Positions 7,093 to 14,915 are shown, numbered from the stretch's first letter. The stretch: 33,951 nt of DNA from Oceanispirochaeta sp. M1 (GCF_003346715.1 NZ_QQPQ01000047.1:1-33951), one strand, 5' to 3'. Translations and numbers: made by a program. The notes: a model not told the origin generated them from the sequence alone.

Positions 7093-8574
7093 TTATTCAG
7101 GCTTCATCAGTCCATAACGGATATACGTTTCATTCGGTGCATCCGCTTCTTTCATGAGAAGACTCATTTTTTCCTTCATAGAAGTCACCAGATCTGGATC
7201 CGTGATCGGTTTTTTCTGCTCAGGATCATTTGCTAAATCAAACAGATAATCACCCAGGGTATGCTGGTAGGTATTATGTGAGGGTTTTAAAGCCCTGATC
7301 TTCAGTACCTGACATCCCTTACTGAATGACAGAGGTTTTTCAAGTGTCATGTCAGATAATTCTTCGGGTGAAAAAAGACTGTTTATATGGGTCGGCAGGA
7401 GGGTGTAGTTAAACAGATTCTTATCATCTGCACTCACAGGAGCTCTCATATAGACATAGCGTCCATCGGTATAATTGATATGTCCGCCATGAAGGCCGAA
7501 AAGGGCTCCCTCTCTGACAGATTCATCATTTCTGATAACCCTCTCAAGACTGCAGCCCTGCATATCTCCGGGTATTTCAATATTAAAGAAATCCAGAAGA
7601 GTGGGGGCAATATCTATGGTCTGAACCAGGTTGTGGTTCTCTTTGTTTTTCTCTGCTGTTCTGGGGTCCCAGACAAAGAAAGGAGTTCTTGCAATTTCCG
7701 TATATGTGGGCATTCTGTTCTTGCCAAACCATCCGTGCTCTCCCAGAAGGAAGCCATGATCTGTGTTGACAATAAGCATGGTGTCATTCCACATATTATT
7801 CTCATCCATCATATCCATGACTTTTCCCAGATAGGCATCACACATGGAAAGAAGGGCGGCATAGCGTTTTCTTACATGAACAATCTGTTCATCCGTATAA
7901 TTTTCGGCTTCCTGGTAGGCCGGCCAGTCAAAATGAGGACCTTTGTAGTCGTCATCGTAAAGAGCAGCATAGTCATCGGGCACAAAGAAAGGCTCATGGG
8001 GATCAAAAGTTTCCAGCTGAAGGAACCAGTTGTCACTCTCTTTGTTTTTTTCTATGAATTCCATACCCGCCTCGAAAGACTTGTATAGAGGCATATCTTC
8101 TTCGGCAGGCATATACTTTCTGTTGACCCAGTCCTGTCTCCAGGAGTGTTTCATTCTGCCGATCGCATCTTCGGGGATCTCCGGATCGGCAATTTCGCCC
8201 TTCCAATAATCACCTTCCTGGCCTCTGAAGGATTCCCAGCTGTTGTAGCGGGTGTGATAGCTTGCCCCTCCATCTTCCCAGTAATGGGCATGATCGCTGA
8301 CAAGATGGGTGTAAACACCGTTCTCTTTCAGAATAGAGGGCATGGAATCATCAAAGGGTTCCACCGGTCCCCAGCATCTGTGAAGGAAATTATATCTGCC
8401 CGTGTGAAGTTCTCTTCTGGCGGGCATACAGGGGAGGCTTCCGGCAAAGCTGTTTGTAAAGGTTATTGTGTTTTCACTCAGGCGTTTGAAGTTGGGGGTC
8501 AGGGTCCAGTCGCATCCATAGGATGAGAGCATATCCCTGTTGAGTGAATCAAACATAACCATAACAGCCTTCAT
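7093..8574 (-). CDS. Type I sulfatase (formylglycine, Cys type), cytoplasmic
   Basis: This 493-residue protein is of the alkaline phosphatase/sulfatase superfamily. The maturation motif C-x-P-x-R is present as 'CMPAR' (Cys49-Arg53, then 'RELHTGR'), so Cys49 is the expected formylglycine. Metal-site candidates are Asp8 and Asn12 ('FDSLNRD') and Asp272-His273 ('NTDHGFLLGEHG'). His193 ('DPHEP') and His280 also fit the family. There is no signal peptide or lipobox, so the enzyme should act in the cytoplasm on an imported sulfate ester. It lies between tctA and tctC in the same operon, 25 bases after tctA, with a GGGAGA ribosome site. No formylglycine-generating enzyme is seen in the window. Phosphonate monoester hydrolases share this fold and are an alternative. 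Confidence 0.85.
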   Translation of the reverse strand: MKAVMVMFDSLNRDMLSSYGCDWTLTPNFKRLSENTITFTNSFAGSLPCMPARRELHTGRYNFLHRCWGPVEPFDDSMPSILKENGVYTHLVSDHAHYWEDGGASYHTRYNSWESFRGQEGDYWKGEIADPEIPEDAIGRMKHSWRQDWVNRKYMPAEEDMPLYKSFEAGMEFIEKNKESDNWFLQLETFDPHEPFFVPDDYAALYDDDYKGPHFDWPAYQEAENYTDEQIVHVRKRYAALLSMCDAYLGKVMDMMDENNMWNDTMLIVNTDHGFLLGEHGWFGKNRMPTYTEIARTPFFVWDPRTAEKNKENHNLVQTIDIAPTLLDFFNIEIPGDMQGCSLERVIRNDESVREGALFGLHGGHINYTDGRYVYMRAPVSADDKNLFNYTLLPTHINSLFSPEELSDMTLEKPLSFSKGCQVLKIRALKPSHNTYQHTLGDYLFDLANDPEQKKPITDPDLVTSMKEKMSLLMKEADAPNETYIRYGLMKPE

Positions 8575-8599
8575 TTCGAAATCTCCCTTATATTTTTGT

Positions 8600-10108
8600 T
8601 TATGCCTTGGACTTTGACTTTCTTATTGTTGTGATTCCTTTTCTGATAATAGGAGAAAGGATGGTCAGCAGCAGAAAGATAATCAGGCCGCAGGCAATAG
8701 GTTTCTGGAAGAATATCCAGGGACTACCGTCAGATATAATAAATGACCTTCTGAAATCACGCTCCAGAGTCGGTGCCAGTACAAAGGCAAGTAGAAGGGG
8801 AGCGATAGGATAATTGTTCTTTTTAAGATGAAATCCTACAAATCCGGCAGCCAGCATCAGCATTACACCATAGAGTGAATTGCTTGCACTGTAGGCACCC
8901 ATAATACAGACCGCAGTGATGATGGGAACCATAATTTTCACGGGTACCTTCAGTATCTTGATAAGGAAGGGGATGATAGACAGGGCTACAATCAGAGTAA
9001 TTATATTGGCAACATAGAGGGAGGCGATCAATCCCCATGCAAACTCGGGCTCATTTTGAAAGAGTCGGGGGCCCGGAGTGAGACCGTACATCAGAAGTCC
9101 ACCCAGGAGAACAGCACCTGTTCCTGAACCGGGGATACCCAGTGAGAGGAGAGGGGCAAAGGCACCGGCTGCGGCTGCGTTGTTGGCGGCTTCTGCGGCA
9201 GCGACACCTTCCAGTACTCCGGTTCCCATCTTGTCTCTGTTCTTACCGATCTTTTTCTCGGTTATATATCCCAGGAAGGAGCCCGTTGTGGCACCGGCAC
9301 CGGGAAGAATTCCGATAATAGTTCCCAGGAAACTTGAACGGATTGCCGGTCCCAGAAGACGCTTCATTTCTGATTTATTCAGAAGGCTGTCTTTCAGGGA
9401 GAGTTTCATGTCTACTGAATCACTATTTTTCCGGGGTTCCATCATCTCCATGACCTGTGAGAATCCGAACATCCCGATGACAAGGGGGATAAAGGATATT
9501 CCGCCCAGGAGGTGAAGAGATCCAAAATCGTAGCGGGGAGTTCCAACAACAATATCAAATCCGATGGTTGCAATCATTACACCTAATAAGGTAGAAACGA
9601 CGCCCTTTGTGGGATTGTCTCCTAAGAGCCAGCCCAGGGAGGTCATGGCGACCATAAGGAGCGCTGCCATTTCAACAGGACCAAACTTAAGACCAAGTCT
9701 TGCAAGGGCGGGTCCGGTAATTGTCAGGATGATTATGCCGATTGTTCCACCTATAAAGGAGGATATATTCGCTGTGAACAGTGCCTTGCCGGGTTCACCA
9801 TTCTTAGCCATGGGATGACCGTCTAAGGCTGTCATGACCGCCGGGCCGTCTCCGGGAATATTTATCAGGATGGAACTGTAGGAGCCTCCATACATATTGG
9901 CATAGTAAATAGCCGACAACATGATAATCCCGGTTACAGGGTTGAATCTAAATGTTAAAGGGAGAAGCAGAGCCACTCCCGCCAGAGAACCAATTCCGGG
10001 CATAGCTCCGACAATCAGTCCCAGAATGGCACCTGCGGCAGCCGCAAGAAGGTTCTGAAAAGTAAGGGCAGTAGCAAAGCCCTGTAATAATAAAGTTAGT
10101 GTTTCCAT
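8600..10108 (-). CDS. tctA: Tripartite tricarboxylate transporter large membrane subunit TctA
   Basis: This 502-residue, very hydrophobic protein has the TctA signature repeats: 'GAMPGIGSLAGVALLLPLTF' (about 34-53), 'GILPGAGATTGSFLGY' and 'LGIPGSGTGAVLLGGLLMYGLTPGP'. These glycine/proline re-entrant motifs form the transport path; about 10-12 membrane segments are expected. It is the sodium- or proton-coupled permease that works with TctB and the periplasmic TctC. It starts 3 bases after the tctB stop, with an AGAGG ribosome site, so the two are probably translationally coupled. Confidence 0.93.
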   Translation of the reverse strand: METLTLLLQGFATALTFQNLLAAAAGAILGLIVGAMPGIGSLAGVALLLPLTFRFNPVTGIIMLSAIYYANMYGGSYSSILINIPGDGPAVMTALDGHPMAKNGEPGKALFTANISSFIGGTIGIIILTITGPALARLGLKFGPVEMAALLMVAMTSLGWLLGDNPTKGVVSTLLGVMIATIGFDIVVGTPRYDFGSLHLLGGISFIPLVIGMFGFSQVMEMMEPRKNSDSVDMKLSLKDSLLNKSEMKRLLGPAIRSSFLGTIIGILPGAGATTGSFLGYITEKKIGKNRDKMGTGVLEGVAAAEAANNAAAAGAFAPLLSLGIPGSGTGAVLLGGLLMYGLTPGPRLFQNEPEFAWGLIASLYVANIITLIVALSIIPFLIKILKVPVKIMVPIITAVCIMGAYSASNSLYGVMLMLAAGFVGFHLKKNNYPIAPLLLAFVLAPTLERDFRRSFIISDGSPWIFFQKPIACGLIIFLLLTILSPIIRKGITTIRKSKSKA

Positions 10109-10111
10109 TAA

Positions 10112-10564
10112 TTAACCTCTGATCGCATTGAAGATAAGTCCCTCGGGGAAGGGAACCATCAGCCACATGGCAAAAACGCCGTATAGGATTGCTGTTGTAA
10201 TCACTGAAATTGGAAGTGACTTTTTCCAGCTGTATTTTTCAATCAGCTTCAGCCAGCCTTGAAGAAATAGGAACATAGCCGGGAAGAATCCGATAATCAT
10301 AGCTGATCCAACAGTTACAAAGGCTGCTATAAAAGGTAGATAACTGGCCTTTATGTACTCGGGGGGGGCCATTTTTTTCCCTTCCAGAAAAGCAATTATG
10401 CTAACCCCGGAAGTTAGAATTCCTATGATTGATGGGAAGAATCCGCTGCCGGGCCCTTCGTCCCACCAGCCGTAGTTTGTCAGGCCGTAAATTACCCATA
10501 CAAGTCCCAGGACAAATGTTATTGCAGGGATTATCACACGGGTGTTCGTTTTTAAAGTTTTCAT
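10112..10564 (-). CDS. tctB: Tripartite tricarboxylate transporter small membrane subunit TctB
   Basis: This small membrane protein of about 150 residues has four predicted membrane segments. I chose the ATG at 10564 ('MKTLKTNTRVIIPAITFVLG') rather than the in-frame ATG 15 codons upstream because a GGAG ribosome site lies five bases before it and the length then matches the family. The 'GPGSGFFPSIIGIL' stretch after the first helix is typical of TctB. It is the first gene of the leftward operon, and a GntR-type operator lies about 35 bases upstream of the start. Confidence 0.85.
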   Translation of the reverse strand: MKTLKTNTRVIIPAITFVLGLVWVIYGLTNYGWWDEGPGSGFFPSIIGILTSGVSIIAFLEGKKMAPPEYIKASYLPFIAAFVTVGSAMIIGFFPAMFLFLQGWLKLIEKYSWKKSLPISVITTAILYGVFAMWLMVPFPEGLIFNAIRG

Positions 10565-10598
10565 TAAAACTCCAGTATATGGAAAGTATTGTTTTATT

Positions 10599-10613
10599 AA
10601 ATGGTACACAATG
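10599..10613. promoter_or_regulatory. GntR operator upstream of tctB
   Basis: AAATGGTACACAATG matches the motif at 10808-10822 with a single difference (C for T) and shares the GTA-(C/T)-AC core with the palindrome before gntR. It lies 35 bases upstream of the tctB start. Confidence 0.55.
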
Positions 10614-10666
10614 CACCATGAACTATTTCAGGATATCACAGATCTTTCTGCTGTCAATGGAATTCT

Positions 10667-10693
10667 ATCATATTTTGGAAAATAAAATATGAT
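10667..10693. repeat. Perfect 10-bp inverted repeat in the divergent promoter region
   Basis: ATCATATTTT (10667-10676) is repeated inverted as AAAATATGAT (10684-10693) with a 7-base spacer. It lies midway between the two GntR-type operators. It is too AT-rich for a good terminator. A second regulator's binding site is possible. Confidence 0.45.
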
Positions 10694-10793
10694 GATAATC
10701 CTATAAATTAATTAAATGTATATAGTAGAACAATATAATATATGTTGTTTCGTTATACCAGCCCTGAGTTTCGACATTTAACCAAAAAAACTA

Positions 10794-10821
10794 TTGACAG
10801 CTGATTCAAATGGTATACAAT
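10794..10821 (+). promoter_or_regulatory. Sigma-70-type promoter of the rightward catabolic operon
   Basis: A consensus TTGACA (10794-10799) is followed after 16 bases by TACAAT (10816-10821). The -10 lies inside the GntR-type operator, so bound regulator would exclude RNA polymerase. The predicted transcript starts near 10829, about 57 bases before the first start codon. Confidence 0.68.
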
Positions 10822-10822
10822 G
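10808..10822. promoter_or_regulatory. GntR operator overlapping the rightward -10
   Basis: AAATGGTATACAATG carries the GTATAC core of the gntR palindrome and 14 of 15 bases of the motif before tctB. Its position over the -10 element predicts repression, relieved by the pathway's inducer. Confidence 0.62.
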
Positions 10823-10885
10823 TGCAATATAGATTAACTAAAATCGAAGAGGAAGAAGTTCCTCTTTATAAAGGGAGTACCATAT

Positions 10886-11869
10886 ATGCAGAAAATAGCC
10901 TTTATGATAGGAGATCCCGCCGGGATCGGGCCTGAGATTACAGTCCGCTGTATTCAGGAATATAAGGATAGGGGTGATGTAGCCCTGGTCCTGGTGGGAG
11001 ATCGTCCCAGCTTTGATCGTGCACTTGATATTTGTGATATTAAAATGGATGTTCAGGATGTTTCTGAAGATCAGATAGCAGATTCTAATGCCGACCTGAT
11101 GTTTTTTAATGTCCCTGTTATCGGGGGAGAATCAATTCCTTTTGGTGAAGTCTCAGAGAAAGCCGGTGCCTGTGTATACAGTTCTCTCAAAAGCATCCTT
11201 AAGATGATTGATGACAAACTGGTGGATGGTTTTGTTTTTGCACCCTTTAATAAGGAAGCCATGAAAAAGGGGGGATGTCCCTTTCCCAGTGAGCTGGATA
11301 TGTTCAAAGATCACTTTAATCGCCCCGATATAACCGGTGAGATCAATTATATGGACCCCATGTGGACAGTCCGTGTATCAAGCCATGTCGCTGTAAAAGA
11401 TATTCCCGAATTTGTGAAGAAAGACAGAATCTTTGATTCTATCATTTTCCTGGATGGAGAGATGAAGAGATTCGGAATCGACTCCAGAAGAATCGCTGTC
11501 GCCGCACTTAATCCTCATGCAGGAGAGAAGGGTATGTTCGGTACCGAAGAGGGTGATGAAATCGAACCTGCTGTTAAGGCCGCACAGGATGCAGGAGTCA
11601 ATGCCTCGGGTCCCTTCCCCGCAGATACAATTTTTCTGAAAGTTAAAAACGGCGAATATGATGCCATTGTTTCCATGTATCACGACCAGGGACAGATCGC
11701 CACAAAGCTTCTTGGCTTTGATAAGGGTGTCACCATTCATGGCGGAATGCCCATTGCCATAACCACATGTGCCCATGGTACTGCATTTGACATCGCCGGT
11801 ACCGGAAAAGCAAGACCAACGGCTCTTATTGAGGCCCTGAAAGTGGTTCTGCGTTCCCTGAGTAATTAG
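10886..11869 (+). CDS. PdxA-family metal-dependent dehydrogenase (catabolic paralogue 2)
   Basis: This 327-residue protein is a second member of the PdxA family and is clearly related to the one at 4528-5529 along its whole length. It opens with 'MIGDPAGIGPEITV' and keeps His167 ('SSHVA'), His211 ('NPHAGEKG') and His266 ('YHDQGQ') for metal binding, with 'CAHGTAFDIAGTGKA' near the end. Family members oxidise a hydroxyl next to a carboxylated carbon using NAD. The ATG follows a GGGAG ribosome site and a strong promoter, making this the first gene of the rightward operon. One PdxA paralogue in each arm of the divergon suggests two successive steps, two substrates, or a mixed dimer (PdxA active sites lie at the dimer interface). 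Confidence 0.83.
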   Translation: MQKIAFMIGDPAGIGPEITVRCIQEYKDRGDVALVLVGDRPSFDRALDICDIKMDVQDVSEDQIADSNADLMFFNVPVIGGESIPFGEVSEKAGACVYSSLKSILKMIDDKLVDGFVFAPFNKEAMKKGGCPFPSELDMFKDHFNRPDITGEINYMDPMWTVRVSSHVAVKDIPEFVKKDRIFDSIIFLDGEMKRFGIDSRRIAVAALNPHAGEKGMFGTEEGDEIEPAVKAAQDAGVNASGPFPADTIFLKVKNGEYDAIVSMYHDQGQIATKLLGFDKGVTIHGGMPIAITTCAHGTAFDIAGTGKARPTALIEALKVVLRSLSN

Positions 11870-11878
11870 GAGCAGATC

Positions 11879-12685
11879 ATGTCAATTAAACTAGCACTGG
11901 CTGTGGCTCCTGAAAATGCCCTCATGTCTGCCTTCGTTGTGTTTCGAGACAAGCTGGAAATCAGCATGTATAAAGCCGCGAAGCTGGGGTTCGACGGAGT
12001 CGAGCTTGCCCTGTTAAATAAAAAACAGGTTGATCTTCCTAATGTGAAGAGAATGATGAAAGAGACGGGCCTCGAAATCCCCATGGTTTCTACAGGCCAG
12101 ATTTTTGCTGATACGGGAGTCAACTTCACCCATCCTGAAAAGGAAAAAAGAGAGAAAGCCCTTGCTGATTTTCTGGGGTTGATGGAAGTGGCTTCAGAGC
12201 TTGGCAGCCTGATTAACGTCGGTCGTCTCCGGGGGACTCTGAATGAAGGTTCTCCTTCTCTGGATTACTTCAATGAATCAATGACTAAGGCCCTTAAACG
12301 TTCTGAAGAACTGGGAGTTACCATCGCCCTTGAACCGGTGAACCGTTATGAGATCAACTTTCTGAACAGCTGCGCCGAGACTGCCGAGGCTATCAGGAAT
12401 CTGGATCATCCCAATCTTACAATGATGCCTGATGTCTTTCATATGAATATTGAAGACCCCTCCATCGAGGGCTCTCTTGGAAAATATGCTGACCTGATTT
12501 CTTATGTCCATTTTGCAGATTCAAACCGCTGGGCACCCGGACGGGGACATCTTGATTTTCAGAGCATTATCACGGCTCTGAAAACTTCCGGATTTGACGG
12601 ATATGCCTCTTTGGAAATTCTCCCTTATCCCGAACCCGATCAGGCCGCAGCAGAAGCCATCAACACCATAAGGAAGTTTATATGA
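11879..12685 (+). CDS. Sugar epimerase/isomerase of the tagatose-3-epimerase fold
   Basis: This 268-residue xylose-isomerase-like TIM barrel carries the metal ligands of the D-tagatose 3-epimerase group at Glu152 ('ALEPVNRYE'), Asp185 ('MPDVFHMN'), His211 ('VHFADSNRWAPGRGH') and Glu246 ('SLEILP'), the same numbers as in the Pseudomonas cichorii enzyme. The overall pattern, including 'VSTGQIFAD' and 'HFADSNRWAPGRGHLDF', recalls the 5-keto-L-gluconate epimerase of Thermotoga. It should interconvert ketose or keto-acid epimers. It starts 9 bases after the pdxA homologue with a GGAG site and overlaps the next gene by 4 bases, so it is a core pathway gene. The exact substrate is unknown. Confidence 0.8.
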   Translation: MSIKLALAVAPENALMSAFVVFRDKLEISMYKAAKLGFDGVELALLNKKQVDLPNVKRMMKETGLEIPMVSTGQIFADTGVNFTHPEKEKREKALADFLGLMEVASELGSLINVGRLRGTLNEGSPSLDYFNESMTKALKRSEELGVTIALEPVNRYEINFLNSCAETAEAIRNLDHPNLTMMPDVFHMNIEDPSIEGSLGKYADLISYVHFADSNRWAPGRGHLDFQSIITALKTSGFDGYASLEILPYPEPDQAAAEAINTIRKFI

Positions 12686-13071
12686 CTTACAGCATCGAAC
12701 ACTTCGGAATCATGAGCCGTAATCCGGCGGAGCTGGCTGCCTGGTATAAGGATGTTCTGGGCTTTGATCATCTATTTATTCCTCCCGGAGCAGAAGCCCC
12801 TGTCTTTGTGAAAGATAAGAGCGGTTTCATCATCGAGTTTTTCTCCATGCCCGAAGGATTCAGGCATCCCGAAGATCAGATCCGCAAGGCTCAGCATCTC
12901 TGTCTGACAGTGGAAGACTATGACAAGGCTGTCACTGATCTTGAAAGTAAGGGAGTCGTGTTTAAGGAAGAGGGCTTCCCCATCTTCCAGGACGGCAGGG
13001 TTCGCTTCTTTCAGGACCCTGAAGGAAACTGGATTCACCTGGTATGTCGTACACAAATTCCCTGGTCCTGA
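12682..13071 (+). CDS. VOC (glyoxalase/dioxygenase fold) family protein
   Basis: This 129-residue single VOC module of two beta-alpha-beta-beta-beta units has metal-ligand candidates His7 ('IEHFGIM'), Glu52 ('FIIEFFSMP'), His72 ('AQHLCLTV') and His119 ('DPEGNWIHLV'). The fourth position is usually Glu in glyoxalase-I-like proteins, so the His is unusual. The start codon overlaps the previous stop (ATGA), showing tight coupling to the epimerase. VOC proteins include glyoxalases, epimerases, isomerases and ring-cleaving dioxygenases. In this sugar-acid-like pathway an isomerase or epimerase role seems more likely, but this is inference. Confidence 0.75.
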   Translation: MTYSIEHFGIMSRNPAELAAWYKDVLGFDHLFIPPGAEAPVFVKDKSGFIIEFFSMPEGFRHPEDQIRKAQHLCLTVEDYDKAVTDLESKGVVFKEEGFPIFQDGRVRFFQDPEGNWIHLVCRTQIPWS

Positions 13072-13100
13072 ACCGGGGAGTAATATTAAGGAACAAAATA

Positions 13101-13949
13101 ATGACGAAAACGAATAAGGAACTGCAGGCACTGGCTCAGCAGTTCAGGATTGATGTCATCGAAACTCTTCATGACAAAGGAACAGGGCATTGGGGAGGAT
13201 CATCCTCGGTTGCCGAAATACTTACCTATCTTTACTTCTCACAGATGAATATAAAACCTGAACAGCCTGAATGGCCTGACCGGGATAGACTGATATTAAG
13301 TAAGGGCCATGCGTCTCCAATGCTCTACGCCATACTGGAGAAAAAAGGCTATCTGGCTGAAGGAACCCTCAGCTCTTTCAGAGACATTAACAGCGGACTG
13401 CAGGGACATCCCTGTATGAATAAAACTCCCGGTGTTGAAATGTCTACGGGTGCACTGGGTCACGGCCTTTCTGTAGGACTGGGTATGAGCCTTATGGCAG
13501 CCCGTAATGAAAATCCCTTCAGGACCTATGTGATTGTCGGTGAGGGATGTTTGAATGAGGGACAGTCCTGGGAAGCTATTATGGCTGCCGGAAAGTTTGC
13601 TCCCAAAGATCTGGTTCTCCTTGTGGATTATAACAAGGTTCAGCTTGACGGTCACTCTAAAGATATTATGCCTCTGGATCCTCTGGCAGATAAGTTCAAG
13701 TCCTTTAACTGGAATGTGGCAAAACATACATATAACGGCCATGACATTTCTGAAATTGAAGAATCTTTTAAATGGCTGAATAAGCAGAATAAGGGCCCAT
13801 CAGTTATTATCTATGACACAACAAAAGGTAAGGGTGTTGATTTTACTGAAGACACCCACACATGGCATGGTGCTCCAGTGAGCGATGAGCATCTTAGGGA
13901 CGCTCTTCCCCAGCTGAAAACTGTCCTTAGCAAATGGGAGGATGAATAA
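13101..13949 (+). CDS. Transketolase, N-terminal (TPP-binding) subunit
   Basis: This protein of about 282 residues corresponds to the first third of transketolase, encoded separately. It shows 'GTGHWGGSSS' (His30), 'SKGHASP' (His70), 'GALGHGLSVGLG' (His121), and the TPP motif as 'GEGCLNEG' (147-154) ending in 'DYNKVQLDG' (Asn178). The usual GDG is GEG here. An in-frame ATG at 13044 lies inside the VOC gene. I chose the ATG at 13101 because TAAGGA stands nine bases before it and the family start fits. It moves two-carbon units between sugar phosphates together with the next gene product. Its place after an epimerase and PdxA homologues suggests a dedicated ketose (phosphate) cleavage, as with other catabolic split transketolases. 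Confidence 0.9.
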   Translation: MTKTNKELQALAQQFRIDVIETLHDKGTGHWGGSSSVAEILTYLYFSQMNIKPEQPEWPDRDRLILSKGHASPMLYAILEKKGYLAEGTLSSFRDINSGLQGHPCMNKTPGVEMSTGALGHGLSVGLGMSLMAARNENPFRTYVIVGEGCLNEGQSWEAIMAAGKFAPKDLVLLVDYNKVQLDGHSKDIMPLDPLADKFKSFNWNVAKHTYNGHDISEIEESFKWLNKQNKGPSVIIYDTTKGKGVDFTEDTHTWHGAPVSDEHLRDALPQLKTVLSKWEDE

Positions 13950-14878
13950 TGGAAATGAAAGCAATGAGAGATGCCCTGGGCGCCGCACTGGTGGAGCAGG
14001 GTAAAACAAATGATAAATTAATGGTACTGGATGCAGATGTCTCTTCCAGCACCAAGACCGGTCTCTTTGGTAAGGCTTACCCCGACCGATTTTTCAATAT
14101 GGGTGTGGCAGAAGCCAATATGGTTGATGTTGCCGCCGGTATGGCTACCTGCGGTTATCGCCCAGTGGTCAGTGCCTTTGCTATTTTCCTGGCACTTAAG
14201 GCCACAGACCAGATTAGAAATGTGGTCTGCTACAACAATCTGAATGTCATTATCGCTGGTGGATATGCCGGGCTGTCCGACTCCTTTGACGGTGCCAGCC
14301 ATCAGTCAATTACGGACATTGCAATCATGAGAGCTTTCCCTAATCTTACCGTTCTGGTACCAGCTGATGCTGATGATGTAACAGCAGTTCTGGAACAGGC
14401 TCTGAAAATGGATGGTCCTGTATATATAAGAATGTGCCGGAATCCCGGACCTGTCCTCGATAAAAAGCCTTTGACCATAGGTAAGGCGGAAGTTCTTACA
14501 GAAGGTCGGGATGTTACAATCGGTGCCTGTGGAGTGACAGTCCAAATGGCACTGGAGGCGGCTGAAATACTCTCTGAAAAAGGGATTAAAGCCGAAGTTC
14601 TGGATATGGGAAGTATTAAACCCATGGATGGAGCTGCCGTACTTGCCTCAGTTGAAAAAACAGGATGCTTTCTTTCAGTAGAAGAGCACTCTGTGCATGG
14701 CGGACTGGGAAGTGCTGTCTCCGAGTTTCTTGCAAAGAATAAACCTGTGGCTATGGACTTTGTGGGTGTTGAAGACTGCTTTACAGAGTCGGGACCCTAT
14801 GATGCCCTCTTAGATAAATATGGTATATCCATACCTGCTATTGTAGCCAGGGCTGAAGCTCTGGCTGCCGGAAAATAA
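13949..14878 (+). CDS. Transketolase, C-terminal (pyrimidine-binding) subunit
   Basis: This 309-residue protein contains the central pyrimidine-binding and C-terminal domains of transketolase. Glu55 in 'NMGVAEANMVDVAAG' is the conserved glutamate that activates TPP; 'FDGASHQSITDIA' (His118) and 'RMCRNPGP' (Arg161, Arg164) fit the active-site and phosphate-binding positions. The last domain ('EVLDMGSIKPMDGAAV', 'SVEEHSVHGGLGSAV') is typical. The ATG overlaps the N-subunit stop by one base (TAATG), as expected for stoichiometric subunits. A terminator follows at 14885. DXP synthase-like or pyruvate dehydrogenase E1 beta proteins are less likely because of the partner. Confidence 0.9.
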   Translation: MEMKAMRDALGAALVEQGKTNDKLMVLDADVSSSTKTGLFGKAYPDRFFNMGVAEANMVDVAAGMATCGYRPVVSAFAIFLALKATDQIRNVVCYNNLNVIIAGGYAGLSDSFDGASHQSITDIAIMRAFPNLTVLVPADADDVTAVLEQALKMDGPVYIRMCRNPGPVLDKKPLTIGKAEVLTEGRDVTIGACGVTVQMALEAAEILSEKGIKAEVLDMGSIKPMDGAAVLASVEKTGCFLSVEEHSVHGGLGSAVSEFLAKNKPVAMDFVGVEDCFTESGPYDALLDKYGISIPAIVARAEALAAGK

Positions 14879-14884
14879 TCATTG

Positions 14885-14915
14885 GCGGAGAGGGCAGCAG
14901 CTTTCTCCGCTTTTT
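14885..14915 (+). terminator. Intrinsic terminator after the transketolase genes
   Basis: GCGGAGA (14885-14891) and TCTCCGC (14904-14910) make a perfect 7-bp stem over a 12-base loop, directly followed by TTTTT (14911-14915). It ends or attenuates the rightward operon before the racemase-like gene, whose start codon is 30 bases further on. Confidence 0.75.

Larger units (their letters stand above)
10565..10885. promoter_or_regulatory. Divergent control region between tctB and the second pdxA homologue
   Basis: This 321-base AT-rich intergenic region holds the promoters of two outward-facing operons. It contains two copies of a 15-base motif (10599-10613 and 10808-10822), a perfect 10-bp inverted repeat at 10667-10693, and a clear promoter for the rightward operon. 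I could not place a convincing -35/-10 pair for the leftward tctB operon. No open reading frame of note is present. Confidence 0.7.

Noticed and set aside
7387-8088. 233-codon frame opposite the sulfatase
   Set aside because: It is the complement of a well-supported sulfatase gene and has no motif or ribosome site of its own.
13101-14878. Sulfoquinovose (sulfo-transketolase) or apiose (apulose-phosphate transketolase) pathway
   Set aside because: Both use split transketolases, but the partner isomerases, kinases and glycosidase expected are absent, whereas PdxA homologues and a TctABC importer are present.
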